Source: Caenorhabditis elegans (taxonomy: Eukaryota; Nematoda; Chromadorea; Rhabditida; Rhabditidae). Taken from it: a stretch of DNA of 64,000 nucleotides. The notes under the pieces are model-generated. The model was not told the origin of the DNA, did no database searches, and worked only from the letters and a program-made list of their open reading frames with translations. The stretch covers positions 1,612,001-1,676,000 of the forward strand of contig NC_003281.10 in assembly GCF_000002985.6 (NCBI RefSeq), in the 5' to 3' direction. Positions 32,640 through 46,275 of the stretch are shown here, one piece after another. The position numbers were made by a program, and so were the translations under genes. The first letter of the stretch is position 1; each line of letters begins with the position of its first letter.

Positions 32640-35220
32640 GAAGTAGATCAAAACAAAACATCCGATTTTTGAGCAATTTGCCAAAACTTTGACCGGAAAT
32701 TATGAAAAATCTAAAATTTTGTGGAATGTTTTATTATGATATTCGGTTTATAAAACTGTTCAGCATAATCAAATATACTAGAAAATACCAAAAAAGTATG
32801 CTAGCTTGTACGGAAGATTATTTTAAAAAATGCAGAAAATACACCAAAAGCTGTATATTTCAAAAATTCAAAAATACGGAAAAATCATATGGAATGCTTC
32901 TTTTTTCTTTTATAATACTATTTAGCATTGCCATAATTACCAGAAAATACCAGACAAAATATGCTAGCTTGACCGGAACATTATTTTTAAAAAAAGTAGA
33001 ATTTAACCAAAAGCTTTTTTTTCAAAAATGTAGAAGTACGGAAAAATCACATGGAGTGCTATTTTTTCTTTTATAAAACTGTTTAGCATAGTCATATTTA
33101 TCAGAAAATACCAAAAAAAAAGTATGCTAGAATGTCCGGAAGATTATTTAAAAAAATGCAGAAAATACACCAAAAGCTGTATATTTCAAAAATTCAAAAG
33201 TACCTCAACATCATATGGAGTGTCTCTTTTTTCTTTTATAATACTATTTAGCATTGCCATAATTACCAGAAAATACCAAAAAAAAGTATGCTAGCTTGAC
33301 CGGAAGATTATTTTGAAAAATGCAGAAAATGCACCAAAAGCTGTTTTTTTTTCAAAAATTCAAAAATACGGAAAAATCATATAAAGTGCTTCTTTTTTCT
33401 TTTATAATACTGTTTAGCATAGTCTTGAATACCAGAAAATACCAGACAAAATATGCTAGCTTGACCGGATGATTATTTTAAAAAAAAGTAGAATTTAACC
33501 AAAAGCTTTTTTTTTAATTCAAAAATTCAAAATTACGGAAAAATCATATGAAGTACTTCTTTTTCTGTTATAAAACTGTTTAGCATTGCCATAATTACCA
33601 GAAAATACCAAAAAAAAGTATGCTAGCTTGACCGGAAGATTATTTTGAAAAATGCAGAAAATGCACCAAAAGCTTTTTTTTTTAATTCAAAAATTCAAAA
33701 TTACGGAAAAATCATATGAAGTACTTCTTTTTTTTTTTATAAAACTGTTTAGCAGTGCCAAAATTACCAAAAAATACCAAAAATAGTATGCTAGCTTGAC
33801 CGGAAGATTATTTTAAAAAATGCAGAAAATGCATCAAAAGCTGTATTTTTCAAAAATTCAAAAGTACGGAAAAATCATATGGAGTGCTTCTTTTTTCTTT
33901 TATAATACTGTTCAGCATAGTCAAATATACCAGAAAATACCAAAAAATAATGCTATCTTGACCGGAAGATTATTTTAAAAAATGCAGAAAATGCATCAAA
34001 AGCTGTATTTTTCAAAAATTCAAAAGTACGGAAAAATCATATGGAGTGCTTCTTTTTTCTTTTATAATACTGTTCAGCATAGTCAAATATACCAGAAAAT
34101 ACCAAAAAATAATGCTATCTTGACCGGAAGATTATTTTAAAAAATGCAGAAAATGCACCAAAAGCTGTTTTTTTCAAAAATTCAAAAATTCAAAATTACG
34201 GAAAAATCATATGAAGTACTTCTTTTTCTGTTATAAAACTGTTAAGCAGTGCCAAAATTACCAAAAAATATTAAAAATAGTATGCTATCTTGACCGGAAG
34301 ATTATTTTTAAAAATGCAGAAAATGCACCAAAAGCTGTTTTTTTCAAAAATTCAAAAATTCAAAATTACGGAAAAATCATATGAAGTACTTCTTTTTCTG
34401 TTATAAAACTGTTAAGCAGTGCCAAAATTACCAAAAAATATTAAAAATAGTATGCTATCTTGACCGGAAGATTATTTTTAAAAATGCAGAAAATGCACCA
34501 AAAGCTGTTTTTTTCAAAAATTCAAAAATTCAAAATTACGGAAAAATCATATGAAGTACTTCTTTTTCTGTTATAAAACTGTTAAGCAGTGCCAAAATTA
34601 CCAAAAAATATTAAAAATAGTATGCTATCTTGACCGGAAGATTATTTTTAAAAATGCAGAAAATGCACCAAAAGCTGTTTTTTTCAAAAATTCAAAAATT
34701 CAAAATTACGGAAAAATCATATGAAGTACTTCTTTTTCTGTTATAAAACTGTTTAGCAGTGCCAAAATTACCAGAAAATACCAAAAAAAGTATGCTAGAA
34801 TGTCCGGAAGATTATTTTAAAAAATGCAGAAAATGCACCAAAAGCTGTATATTTCAAAAATTCAAAAGTACCTCAAAACCATATGGAGTGTCTCTTTTTT
34901 CTTTTATAATACTGTTTAACATTGTCAGAATTACCAGAAAGTACCAGAAAAAAGTATGCTAGAATGTCCGGAAGATTATTTTAAAAAATTCAGAAAATGC
35001 ACCAAAAGCTGTATTTTTCAAAAATTCAAAAATTCAAAAGTACGGCAAAATCATATGGAATGCTTCTTTTTTCTTTTTTAAAACTGCTAATCATAGTCAT
35101 ATTTATCAGAAAATACCAAAAAAAGTATGCTATCTTGACCGGAAGATTATTTTTAAAAATGCAGAAAATACACCAAAAGCTGTTTTTTTCAAAAATTCAA
35201 AAGTACCGGAAAATGCAAAT
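32640..35220 (+). repeat. Satellite of ~165-170 bp units, about 15 copies
   Basis: Each unit contains 'tgaccggaagattattttaa', 'aatgcagaaaatgcaccaaa', 'agctgtttttttcaaaaatt', 'acggaaaaatcatatgaagt' and 'ttataaaactgtttagca'. Outer copies are diverged, with a period ~163. Four central copies (34140-34760) are almost identical at an exact 170-bp spacing (TTTTTAAAAATGCAGA at 34306, 34476 and 34646). A fragment of the 29847-type element (32690-32750) abuts the left end. Inverted diverged copies lie at 27130-27420. Confidence 0.9.
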
Positions 35221-35810
35221 GTAAATTGTTTGTTAGATAAATTCCGTTAAGAGTTAAAGTCAACCGGTACACGTACTAAAGAAGAGAAGCAAAGAAACTA
35301 TGAAATTTTAAATATATGTAGATAGGTACAAAATTTTTGCACATAAGTTGCTCAAAACATTATAATAGTTTGGATACTATTTTCATATTAAACTTGTTCA
35401 CAAATTTAAATTAAAAGCAACAAGTACTTTTACATTCATTATGCTCCAAAGTGATTTAGTATTTTGACTTTTTAAATGACAAGTTACATATGTATTCTAC
35501 AAATTAGAAAAAAAGAAGAAAAGTTGAAACCACCTTTTGCAAGTAATGACTCAAATTGCTCGAAAATTATAAAAAACTGATGCACTAATTGAGAAAACAA
35601 AACGTGATTCTTGGAGCCGGAGCCTCCAACATAACATTCCACTAATCAGTGTATGACTCAAATTCCATCTCCTGGGATATTAGTTATTTTGAAATCAAAT
35701 CCTTTGAAAATCAAAAGCACATGCCTTGATTTGGAGAAATTCGGGGAAAATTTGTTAAGTTTTTGAAAAATAACACAAATAAGTATAATTTCTGCATAAC
35801 ATGAGTGAGC
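35221..35810. other. Spacer without a supported gene
   Basis: AT-rich sequence with no convincing ORF or repeat larger than short homopolymers. Confidence 0.4.
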
Positions 35811-35814
35811 GGCG

Positions 35815-36375
35815 ATTCGGCAAATTGGCAATTTGCCGGTTTGCCGATTTGCCGGAAATTTTTGAGAGGGCTTTGTTTATAAGACGGAAGCACACACACC
35901 TTTTTCAAAAAAACAAATTTTTTCCCGTTTTCTTTAGATATTTTTATAAAATTTGCTTAGATAGGATGCATACAATTTTGCCGATTAAAATTGAAATTTG
36001 GAATTTTCCAAAAAAAAAAATAGTGCAAAACCACAACTTGCCGACAATTTTTGGCAATTGCAATTTTTCCGGCACTTTGCCGATTTGCCATTTTGCCACA
36101 AATTTTCAATTCCGGCAATTTGCCGATTTGCCGATTCACCGGAACTTTTCAATTCCGGTACTTTGCCGATTTGCCATTTTGCCACAAATTTTCAATTCCG
36201 GCAATTTGCCGATTTGCCGATTCACCGGAACTTTTCAATTCCGGCACTTTGCCGATTTGCCATTTTGCCACAAATTTTCAATTCCGGCAATTTGCCGGTT
36301 TGCCGATTTGCCGGAAATTTTCAATTCCGGCAATTTTCCAATTTGACGATTTGCCGGTAATTTTCAATTCCGGAA
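35815..36375. repeat. CCGGAAATTTTCAATTCCGGCA minisatellite
   Basis: Includes a higher-order duplication of ~92 bp ('gccatttgccacaaattttc' style with 'gattcaccggaacttttcaa') repeated at 36070-36300. Plus-strand ORFs are repeat translations. Confidence 0.85.
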
Positions 36376-36620
36376 AAATTTGAAAATTTAATTTATTTTT
36401 TATTTTACGGTGCATCAAAACTACTGAATTCTCAGCACACTCGTTTGATTTTTCGTAAATTTTTTTTTGCCAACTTGTGGTTAAAGCGGCAAGTTCGGTA
36501 AAGTTGCCGAACACCTCTAAATCACACCGTTTCCAGTCCAAATTACCCAAAATTAACGATCTTTTTCGATTTTCTAGCATACATTTATTGAGAGAACATT
36601 AACAAAAAAAAACAAAGTAA

Positions 36621-36806
36621 TTAACCAAATTGAAACGGCGCAATTTTGGTGTCCACCGGAAGTGGGTGCTTGTCCAGGTACATGAGCATTCCAATGGCGA
36701 GAGCAACTATAACGAAGACCAGCACGACGTATCCAGCAATGTAGAGCTTCGAGCAGTTAACCGGACTCCTAGAGGTGGAGTTTTGAATCGGGCCAATGCG
36801 TGGCAT
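36621..36806 (-). CDS. Small single-pass membrane protein (61 aa)
   Basis: Single exon starting MPRIGPIQNSTSRSPVNCSK. One hydrophobic segment (LYIAGYVVLVFVIVALAIGM, residues ~21-42) is followed by YLDKHPLPVDTKIAPFQFG. The tail PLPVDTKIAPF resembles YPIPRDIQVPGAIF of the gene at 32354-32563 (P[LI]P.D..[VA]P), hinting at shared ancestry. Codon use is worm-like. No known domain. Confidence 0.65.
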   Translation of the reverse strand: MPRIGPIQNSTSRSPVNCSKLYIAGYVVLVFVIVALAIGMLMYLDKHPLPVDTKIAPFQFG

Positions 36807-37067
36807 TTTTGGAATTTTAAATTATTTATCTAATTTATATGAATTTATCTGAGTATGAAATTAATAAAGTTTAAAATTAATAAAGCAAACCGAAAACAAT
36901 GAGAAATGACAATTTCATTTCTCCTAATCTATCTAGTTTAGCTCCGCCCACTTTTTCTAGTTGTGTGCTTTCCCGCATGATAAGAATTAAAAATTAATTG
37001 TGTATGGGATAGACACAAGAGCGTTTGATCTACACAATTATAAGATCAGAGAGAGTGGGGGAATTGT

Positions 37068-37714
37068 TAAAAACCACTTCTTTGGTCCCAAAATGACCTA
37101 ACATCATAATAAAACTTTTCAAAAATTGTTTGAAATTTTTTTAATTTACTGTCAAAAAGTGACAATTACTCAGTTTTTTCCACTAATAATTTTGGAACAA
37201 TTTTCGAAGTCGACCAAAAAAAAAACACATTTTTCTCCTGCATTTTTTATACTTTAATTTTGTTTTAATTATTTGTATTAAAACATTGAAGTGGCCGGAA
37301 TAATCTCATAATTTTCAAAATTTTGGCAATTCGCGGAAACATTGACCGGAAATTATGAAAAATCTAAAATTTTTTGGAATGTTTTATTATGATATCCGGT
37401 CATTTTGGATCATTAAAGTACATTTAGACAAGGGGTGTGCGGCAAATTTGCCAAATTTGCCGCACACATCAAAAATTTGAGAATACAATTTTGATCAAAA
37501 CTATTGATTTTTTTCCCCAAAAATTTAGTAAAATGGCATAAAATTGAGATATTTCGATGCTTAAGCAGACACCAATTTTTAATTCAGAATTCAGTAGTTT
37601 TGGTGGTCCAAAAAACATTTAAAAGTATCACATTTTTCGGAGTTTGTTAAGCACGGCAAAGAGATTTGCCGCACACCCCTGATTTAGACAAAATCCCCCC
37701 AGTGGTACTACTTT
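37068..37714. mobile_element. 29847-type element interrupted by another element
   Basis: The left part (37068-37430) and right part (37682-37714) together match the element at 29847-30261 in the opposite orientation. For example, 'ggatcattaaagtacattta' + 'gacaaaatcccccc' matches the complement of 29860-29906. The far left terminal repeat is missing. The interruption is the 251-bp insert listed separately. Confidence 0.75.
37431..37681. mobile_element. hAT-like non-autonomous element inserted with target duplication
   Basis: The ends 'aggggtgtgcggcaaatttg' and 'gatttgccgcacacccctg' are inverted repeats. The direct repeat ATTTAGACA flanks the insert at 37422-37430 and 37682-37690. The paralogous element at 29847-30261 has one uninterrupted copy of this sequence. 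An ~8-9 bp duplication and CAGGGG-type ends suggest the hAT superfamily; that assignment is inference. Confidence 0.75.
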
Positions 37715-38301
37715 GCTTTCAAATTACGGGGGCCCCATAGCAGTTGGGAAGTATCTATAGAAATCCCAGAACTGTTGCATAATTTTGTCACGAAGTATGA
37801 TCGCTAGACATCCGGTGGTCAATTAAACCTATTTTCCACATCTAAATTTGATATTCTTTCCAAGTATACACAATCTCCCAGGAGACTGACACATTTGGTT
37901 GTGGGCTCAGTGCCTGGCACTGGCTGTCATTTTAAGCATCAAGTATCAGCTACTCATGTCTTGTTAGACCTTCTGACTTCTAGAATTTATGTGCAAAATC
38001 CTGATTTTTTTTATAAGTTAGATGCACAGTCCGAACATTTTTTCAAAAAGAAAGTACCGTAATAGTATGTCTTTTTTTTAAAGTGTTCTGTGCTAGGGCC
38101 AAACTTTTTCCGCATACCTGACCCAATTCGTTTAATAATTAAAAAAAAAAAAAAAAACTTTTCTTTCAGATCAGTATTATCAACTCGAGTAAGCAGACAA
38201 TTTCCAAAAAATTTACCAATATTCATTCAGTAAGTATCCCGATTTTATTGACTTCCTTGTTAACATAATAATATATCTATTTCGTTTTCAGCACTACAAC
38301 G

Positions 38302-38499
38302 ATGGCCCTCCCTAAGTTTGCTCCGCGAGCTGTGCACCCTATTCAAGTGAACCAGGCTTCAACTCAGGAATCACAAGATCACAACTCTACCAACAATTGC
38401 AGTAACAGGATGAAGGTTCTCTGCTGTATCGCTGTCTTCATAATTCTTGTTATCATCATTGTTCTCATTTTTGTTTTCAGGAAGTTGGAATTGAAATAA
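38302..38499 (+). CDS. Small single-pass membrane protein (65 aa)
   Basis: The ATG follows TTCGTTTTCAG by 10 bases. The N-terminal ~36 residues are polar (MALPKFAPRAVHPIQVNQAS...). A basic/Cys segment NRMKVLCC leads into a hydrophobic stretch (IAVFIILVIIIVLIFVF, ~43-60), and the protein ends RKLELK. The poly(A) signal AATAAA (38495-38500) overlaps the stop codon, so the 3' UTR must be very short. No family recognised. Confidence 0.65.
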   Translation: MALPKFAPRAVHPIQVNQASTQESQDHNSTNNCSNRMKVLCCIAVFIILVIIIVLIFVFRKLELK

Positions 38500-38699
38500 A
38501 GAACAAATTGAATATAAGTTGGGACTTAACATTTTTCTTCGAGTTGTAAAAATGAATTGAAAATTAAACTGTCAATGTGGAAAGTGCCCAAAAAATGTAG
38601 CCCATATTTCAATATTTACTAAAGCATAATAAACAGAAAATTTCGTGTATAACTTTTAGAAAATAAAAATGACATTTAGTTTTGAAAATTTACGAAAAA

Positions 38700-39848
38700 A
38701 AAATCGGCAAACCGGCAAACTGACGGTTAGCCGATTTGCCGGAAATTTTCAATTCCGGCAATTTCCCGATTTGCCGATTCGCCAGAAGTTTTAATTTTCG
38801 AAATAGATGTAAGAACATTCATAGAATGCGAACAATTTTGCCGATTTAAATTGAAATTCTGAAATTTCCAAAAAATGTGCAAAATTATAATTTGCCGAAG
38901 ATTTTGGGCAATTGCCGTTTTTCCGGCAAACTCGGAAAATGGATAATTTGGCCGATTTTTCAATTCCGGAAATTCGCCGATTTGCCGGAAATTTTCAATT
39001 CCGGCAATTTGCCGATTTACCAGAAATTTTCAATTTCGGCAATTTGACAGATTTTTAAATTCCGGCAATATGTCGATTTGCCGGAAATTTTTAATTCCGA
39101 CAATTTGCCGATTTACCAGAAATTTTTTATTTCGGAAATTCGCCAATTTTCCAGATTTTTAAATTCCGGCAATATGACGATTTGCCGGAAATTTTTAATT
39201 CCGGCAATTTGCCAATTTGCCAGATTTTGAAATTCCGGCAATTTGCCAATTTGCCAGATTTTGAAATTCCGGCAATTTGCCAATTTGCCAGATTTTGAAA
39301 TTCCGGCAATTTGCCAGGTTGCCGAAAATTTTCAATTCCGGCAATTTCCCGAATTGCCGATTCGCCAGAAGTTTTAATTTTCAAAGTAGATGTAAGAACA
39401 TTCATAGGATGCGAACAATTTTGCCGATTTAAATTGAAATTCTGAAATTTCCAAAAAATGTGCAAAATTATAATTTGCCGAAGATTTTGGCCAATTGCCG
39501 TTTTTCCGGCAAACTCGGCAAATGGGTAATTTGGCCGATTTTTCAATTCCGGAAATTCGCCGATTTGCCGGAAATTTTCAATTCCGGCAATTTGCCGATT
39601 TACCAGAAATTTTCAATTTCGGCAATTTGACAGATTTTTAAATTCCGGCAATATGTCGATTTGCCGGAAATTTTTAATTCCGACAATTTGCCGATTTGCC
39701 GGAAATTTTCAATTCCGGCACATTTTCGATTTGTTGATTTGCCAGAAACTTTTAATTCCGCCAATTCGCTGATTTGCCGAAAATTTTTAATTCCGGCAAT
39801 TTTCCGATTTATTGATTTGCCAGAAATTTCAATTGAGGCACACCCCTG
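38700..39848. repeat. CCGGAAATTTTTAATTCCGGCA array ending in element terminus
   Basis: Two higher-order copies (38700-39080 and 39290-39660) share the internal segment 'gaacaattttgccgatttaa'. The array ends at 39838 with 'ggcacacccctgat', the same end as the hAT-like insert at 37431-37681, suggesting that these arrays sit inside members of that family. Confidence 0.8.
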
Positions 39849-39849
39849 A

Positions 39850-39851
<2 letters not shown>

Positions 39852-39889
<38 letters not shown>
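39852..39889. repeat. (AT)n microsatellite
   Basis: An uninterrupted AT dinucleotide run of about 38 bases directly follows the 'cacccctgatct' element end. Confidence 0.95.
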
Positions 39890-40244
39890 GTTTAACAGAT
39901 ACCAAAACCTTTTAGCAGCGAAAATGATTCCTGAACCCTTTATATCATAACATCCGTTTTCGAGAATAAATTCGAAAATAATTTTTTCTTTCTAGGAAAA
40001 CTCACGCAATTATCACCACCCAAGGGACTTTTTATCAGCAATTTGTTCGACATATCAATGTTATTTTAATTAATTTTTTTTTCGTTTTCTTCACACTTTT
40101 TTTTTCGTAACATTATGCAATATAATTTTTTATCGTTAAGAGCTTGTTAAAGCTTGAGTTATCTCAAAAACTGCAAGAGTTAGCAAAAAGTTGCCAACTG
40201 ACATTGTGTTTCTTATAAAATTAAAAAAAAAAAATTTTTTTTAA

Positions 40245-41760
40245 ACTTTTTTGTATCTCCACTCTCCGCAGAGATACACCTTGTTAAACCGCAGACAGCG
40301 CGCGTACTCTCGTTGTCTGCGTCGCTCCCCATAACTTTGAAGCGCTGTATCTTTGCAACCGTTAGAGCTATTAAAAACATTGTAAGTACAAAAATGATCA
40401 GCATAAAATTTTCTATCGAATGAGCTAACTTTTGATCCAGAGTTCTTCAAATTTTCCCACATTATCTCTCGAATTCCAGAATGCCAACCCCAACCGAATC
40501 ATCCTCAACTCTTCGCAAGACCCTCTGGTGGTTCTTCATCTTCTATGTCCTGCTCAAGATCGTCGTCATCGTCTTCATCATCGGTTACTACTCGAAATAT
40601 GGTGTCGCCGACAAAAACTCGACCATCATCGTCTTCGGCCTCGGTGGACTCCACGGAATTCATGGATGAATAAAAAATAATTCCAGTTTTTTTTTGCTTT
40701 TTCTATTCGAAATTGCAGAGTTTGTTAATAAAAATTTTTTGTGGAATTCGTTTTTTTTTATACTTTCGAGTTCCGGCTTTAAAGTTCAGGTGCTTTGTAG
40801 ACGCAGACGACGAGAGCGCGCGAGCCGTCTGCGTCTCCCTCTCTCATCGCTCTCTCGAAGTGTGTAAGTTTTAAACAGGGGTATCTCTGCGGAGAGGGGA
40901 GATTCAAAAAAGTTGTTCATTATCAAAATGTGCAAAACTTTATAAGCAATATTTTGATAGTTAACAACTTTTTGATAGTTTTTTTAGTTTTTGAGATATT
41001 TGAGTTTTTAGAAAACTTTTCAAACTTTAGAATTTTCGAATTTCTCCAGTATCAGGAGTTTACTAGAAAATAAAAAGCAAGTAAATTTTGAAAGTAACAA
41101 TTTTTCAATGTTTCTAATGTCTGCAAACAAATAAAAACACTATCAAACAATTAAGTGGAGACGCAGACGACGAGAGCGGCCGTCTGCCGTCTGCGTTTCC
41201 CTCTCTCCTCGCTCTTTCTAATTGTGCAAGTTTTAAACAGGTGTATCTCTGCGGAGAGGGGAGATACAAAAAAGTTGCCAACTAACAAAATGCGCAAAAT
41301 TTTATGAGCAATATTTTGATAGTCAATAACTTTTTGATAGAGTTTTTAGTTTTTCAGATATCTAAATTTTCAGAAAACGCAAACTTTTAAAGTTTAAAAA
41401 GTTAAAATTTTAAAAATTTCCCTAAATTTCAGGCGTTTACTAGAACCTCAAAAATAAGTCAATTTTGAAAGTAGCAATTGTTGAATGTCTCTAACATCTG
41501 CAAACAGATAAAAATATTATTAAACAATTAGGAGGAGGCGCAGACGACGAGAGCACGCGTGCCGTCTGCGTCTCCCCTCTCCTCGCTCTTTCTAATTGTG
41601 CAAGTTTTAAACGGGTGTATCTCTGCGGAGAGGGGAGATACAAAAAAGTTGCCAATTAACAAAATGTGCAAAATTTTATGAGCAATGTTTTGATAGTCAA
41701 CGATTTTTTATAGCTATCTTAGTTTTTGAGAAATTTGAGATTTTATTTTAAAAATAAAAT
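40245..41760. mobile_element. CTCTGCGGAGAGGGGAGAT inverted-repeat family, incl. three tandem ~367-bp units
   Basis: One element lies at 40250-40345. Three tandem units follow the micro-gene, with 'ggtgtatctctgcggagagg' at about 40880, 41238 and 41612 and GACGCAGACGACGAGAGC arms. Each unit continues with 'aaatgtgcaaaattttatga' + 'gcaatattttgatagtcaa'. Related to the CGCGGAGATACACCGC elements. Confidence 0.8.
40481..40669 (+). CDS. Small membrane protein (62 aa)
   Basis: The ATG lies one base after GAATTCCAG, a trans-splice-like acceptor. The protein begins MPTPTESSSTLRKT, has a hydrophobic segment (WWFFIFYVLLKIVVIVFIIG, residues ~15-35), then YYSKYGVADKNSTIIVFGLGGLHGIHG. AATAAA starts at 40670, immediately after the TGA stop. 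Codon use is strongly worm-like (ATC, GTC, TTC, CTC), the best of the six micro-genes. No known domain is recognised. Confidence 0.75.
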   Translation: MPTPTESSSTLRKTLWWFFIFYVLLKIVVIVFIIGYYSKYGVADKNSTIIVFGLGGLHGIHG

Positions 41761-41806
41761 TTAAAAAAAAGTTAATGCAAAAAGCAAATTAAAAATTTTC
41801 GAATAT

Positions 41807-45423
<3,617 letters not shown>

Positions 45424-45475
45424 GTTTTTTTCAGGAGAGTTTAGGAAAGGGAAAAGGGGTTAAAATGACCACTCC

Positions 45476-45493
45476 TTATCAGTTTTCTTATCA
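45476..45493 (-). promoter_or_regulatory. Two TGATAA GATA-factor sites upstream of GH18 gene
   Basis: TTATCA at 45476-45481 and 45488-45493 reads TGATAA on the coding strand, 53-70 bases before the ATG. TGATAA is the known preferred site of the intestinal GATA factor ELT-2. Intestinal expression is inferred. Confidence 0.45.
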
Positions 45494-45660
45494 CAGTGAC
45501 CTTTAGTAGTGACCATAAAAATAGTCAATATTCCTGAAATATTGATTGATAAAAAAGCAAAAAGAATTTTTATGGGTCCTACCACGAAAAATCAGGTTTT
45601 AAATGAAAGGTCTTGGCAGGCTAATTAAAATTTTTTTTTTTAAACTTTATATTCAGTGTT

Positions 45661-45829
45661 TCACGTGGCGTCAGAGAGCCTTATTTCGTCTTGATCTACG
45701 TAGATCTACAAAAAAAATGCGGGAAGAAAAGACGCAGAGATTTTAACCGATTTCACATGGTTAAGAAGAAAAATTCCCGCATTTTTTGTAGATCAAATCG
45801 TAATAGGACAGCCTGGCACCACGTGGAGT
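45661..45829. mobile_element. Inverted-repeat element with CACGTGG ends
   Basis: Ends 'cacgtggcgtcagagagcc' and 'cagcctggcaccacgtg' are imperfect inverted copies. Inside, 'gatctacaaaaaaaatgcgg' faces 'gcattttttgtagatcaaat'. A fragment of the same family occurs at 3955-4055. Confidence 0.75.
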
Positions 45830-46022
45830 ATTTTTTGTAAAAGTTAAAAAAAAAGGTTAGCTTGATTATTTTAAACTTACTTATATATAAAAAATAAATT
45901 GGATGTCCATAGTTTGTAGTCTATACAGTCTTTGTAGTCTGTGACGTCATTAAAAATTGTGGGAGGGGTCTGAAATGCTTTGTGGTGAGACCCTTTAAAA
46001 ACATATATATATATATAAACAT

Positions 46023-46195
46023 TTTGGCGGGAAATTCAAGTTTTCTGAGAAAAACAGCTTGGCGGGAAATTTAAATTTTTTTAGAATTTTTTTAAAACAG
46101 AAGTTCATATTTTACTGTTTCTTTAAAAAAATTTAAACTTTCCACCAAAATATATTTCTCAGAAAATTTGAACTCCCGCCAAAATTTGTTTCAAA
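46023..46195. repeat. Inverted repeat with GGCGGGAAATTCAA arms
   Basis: 'ggcgggaaattcaagttttc' at 46025 faces 'gaaaatttgaactcccgcc' at ~46155-46180. It is related to the GAATTCCCGCCAAA array at 49.5-49.9 kb. Confidence 0.7.
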
Positions 46196-46275
46196 ATTTA
46201 TGAAAAAAGACATATTAGCAGGTTTATTGGATTTTTACATAGAAACAACGGAGAAAATTCAAAAAATAAACAAGT

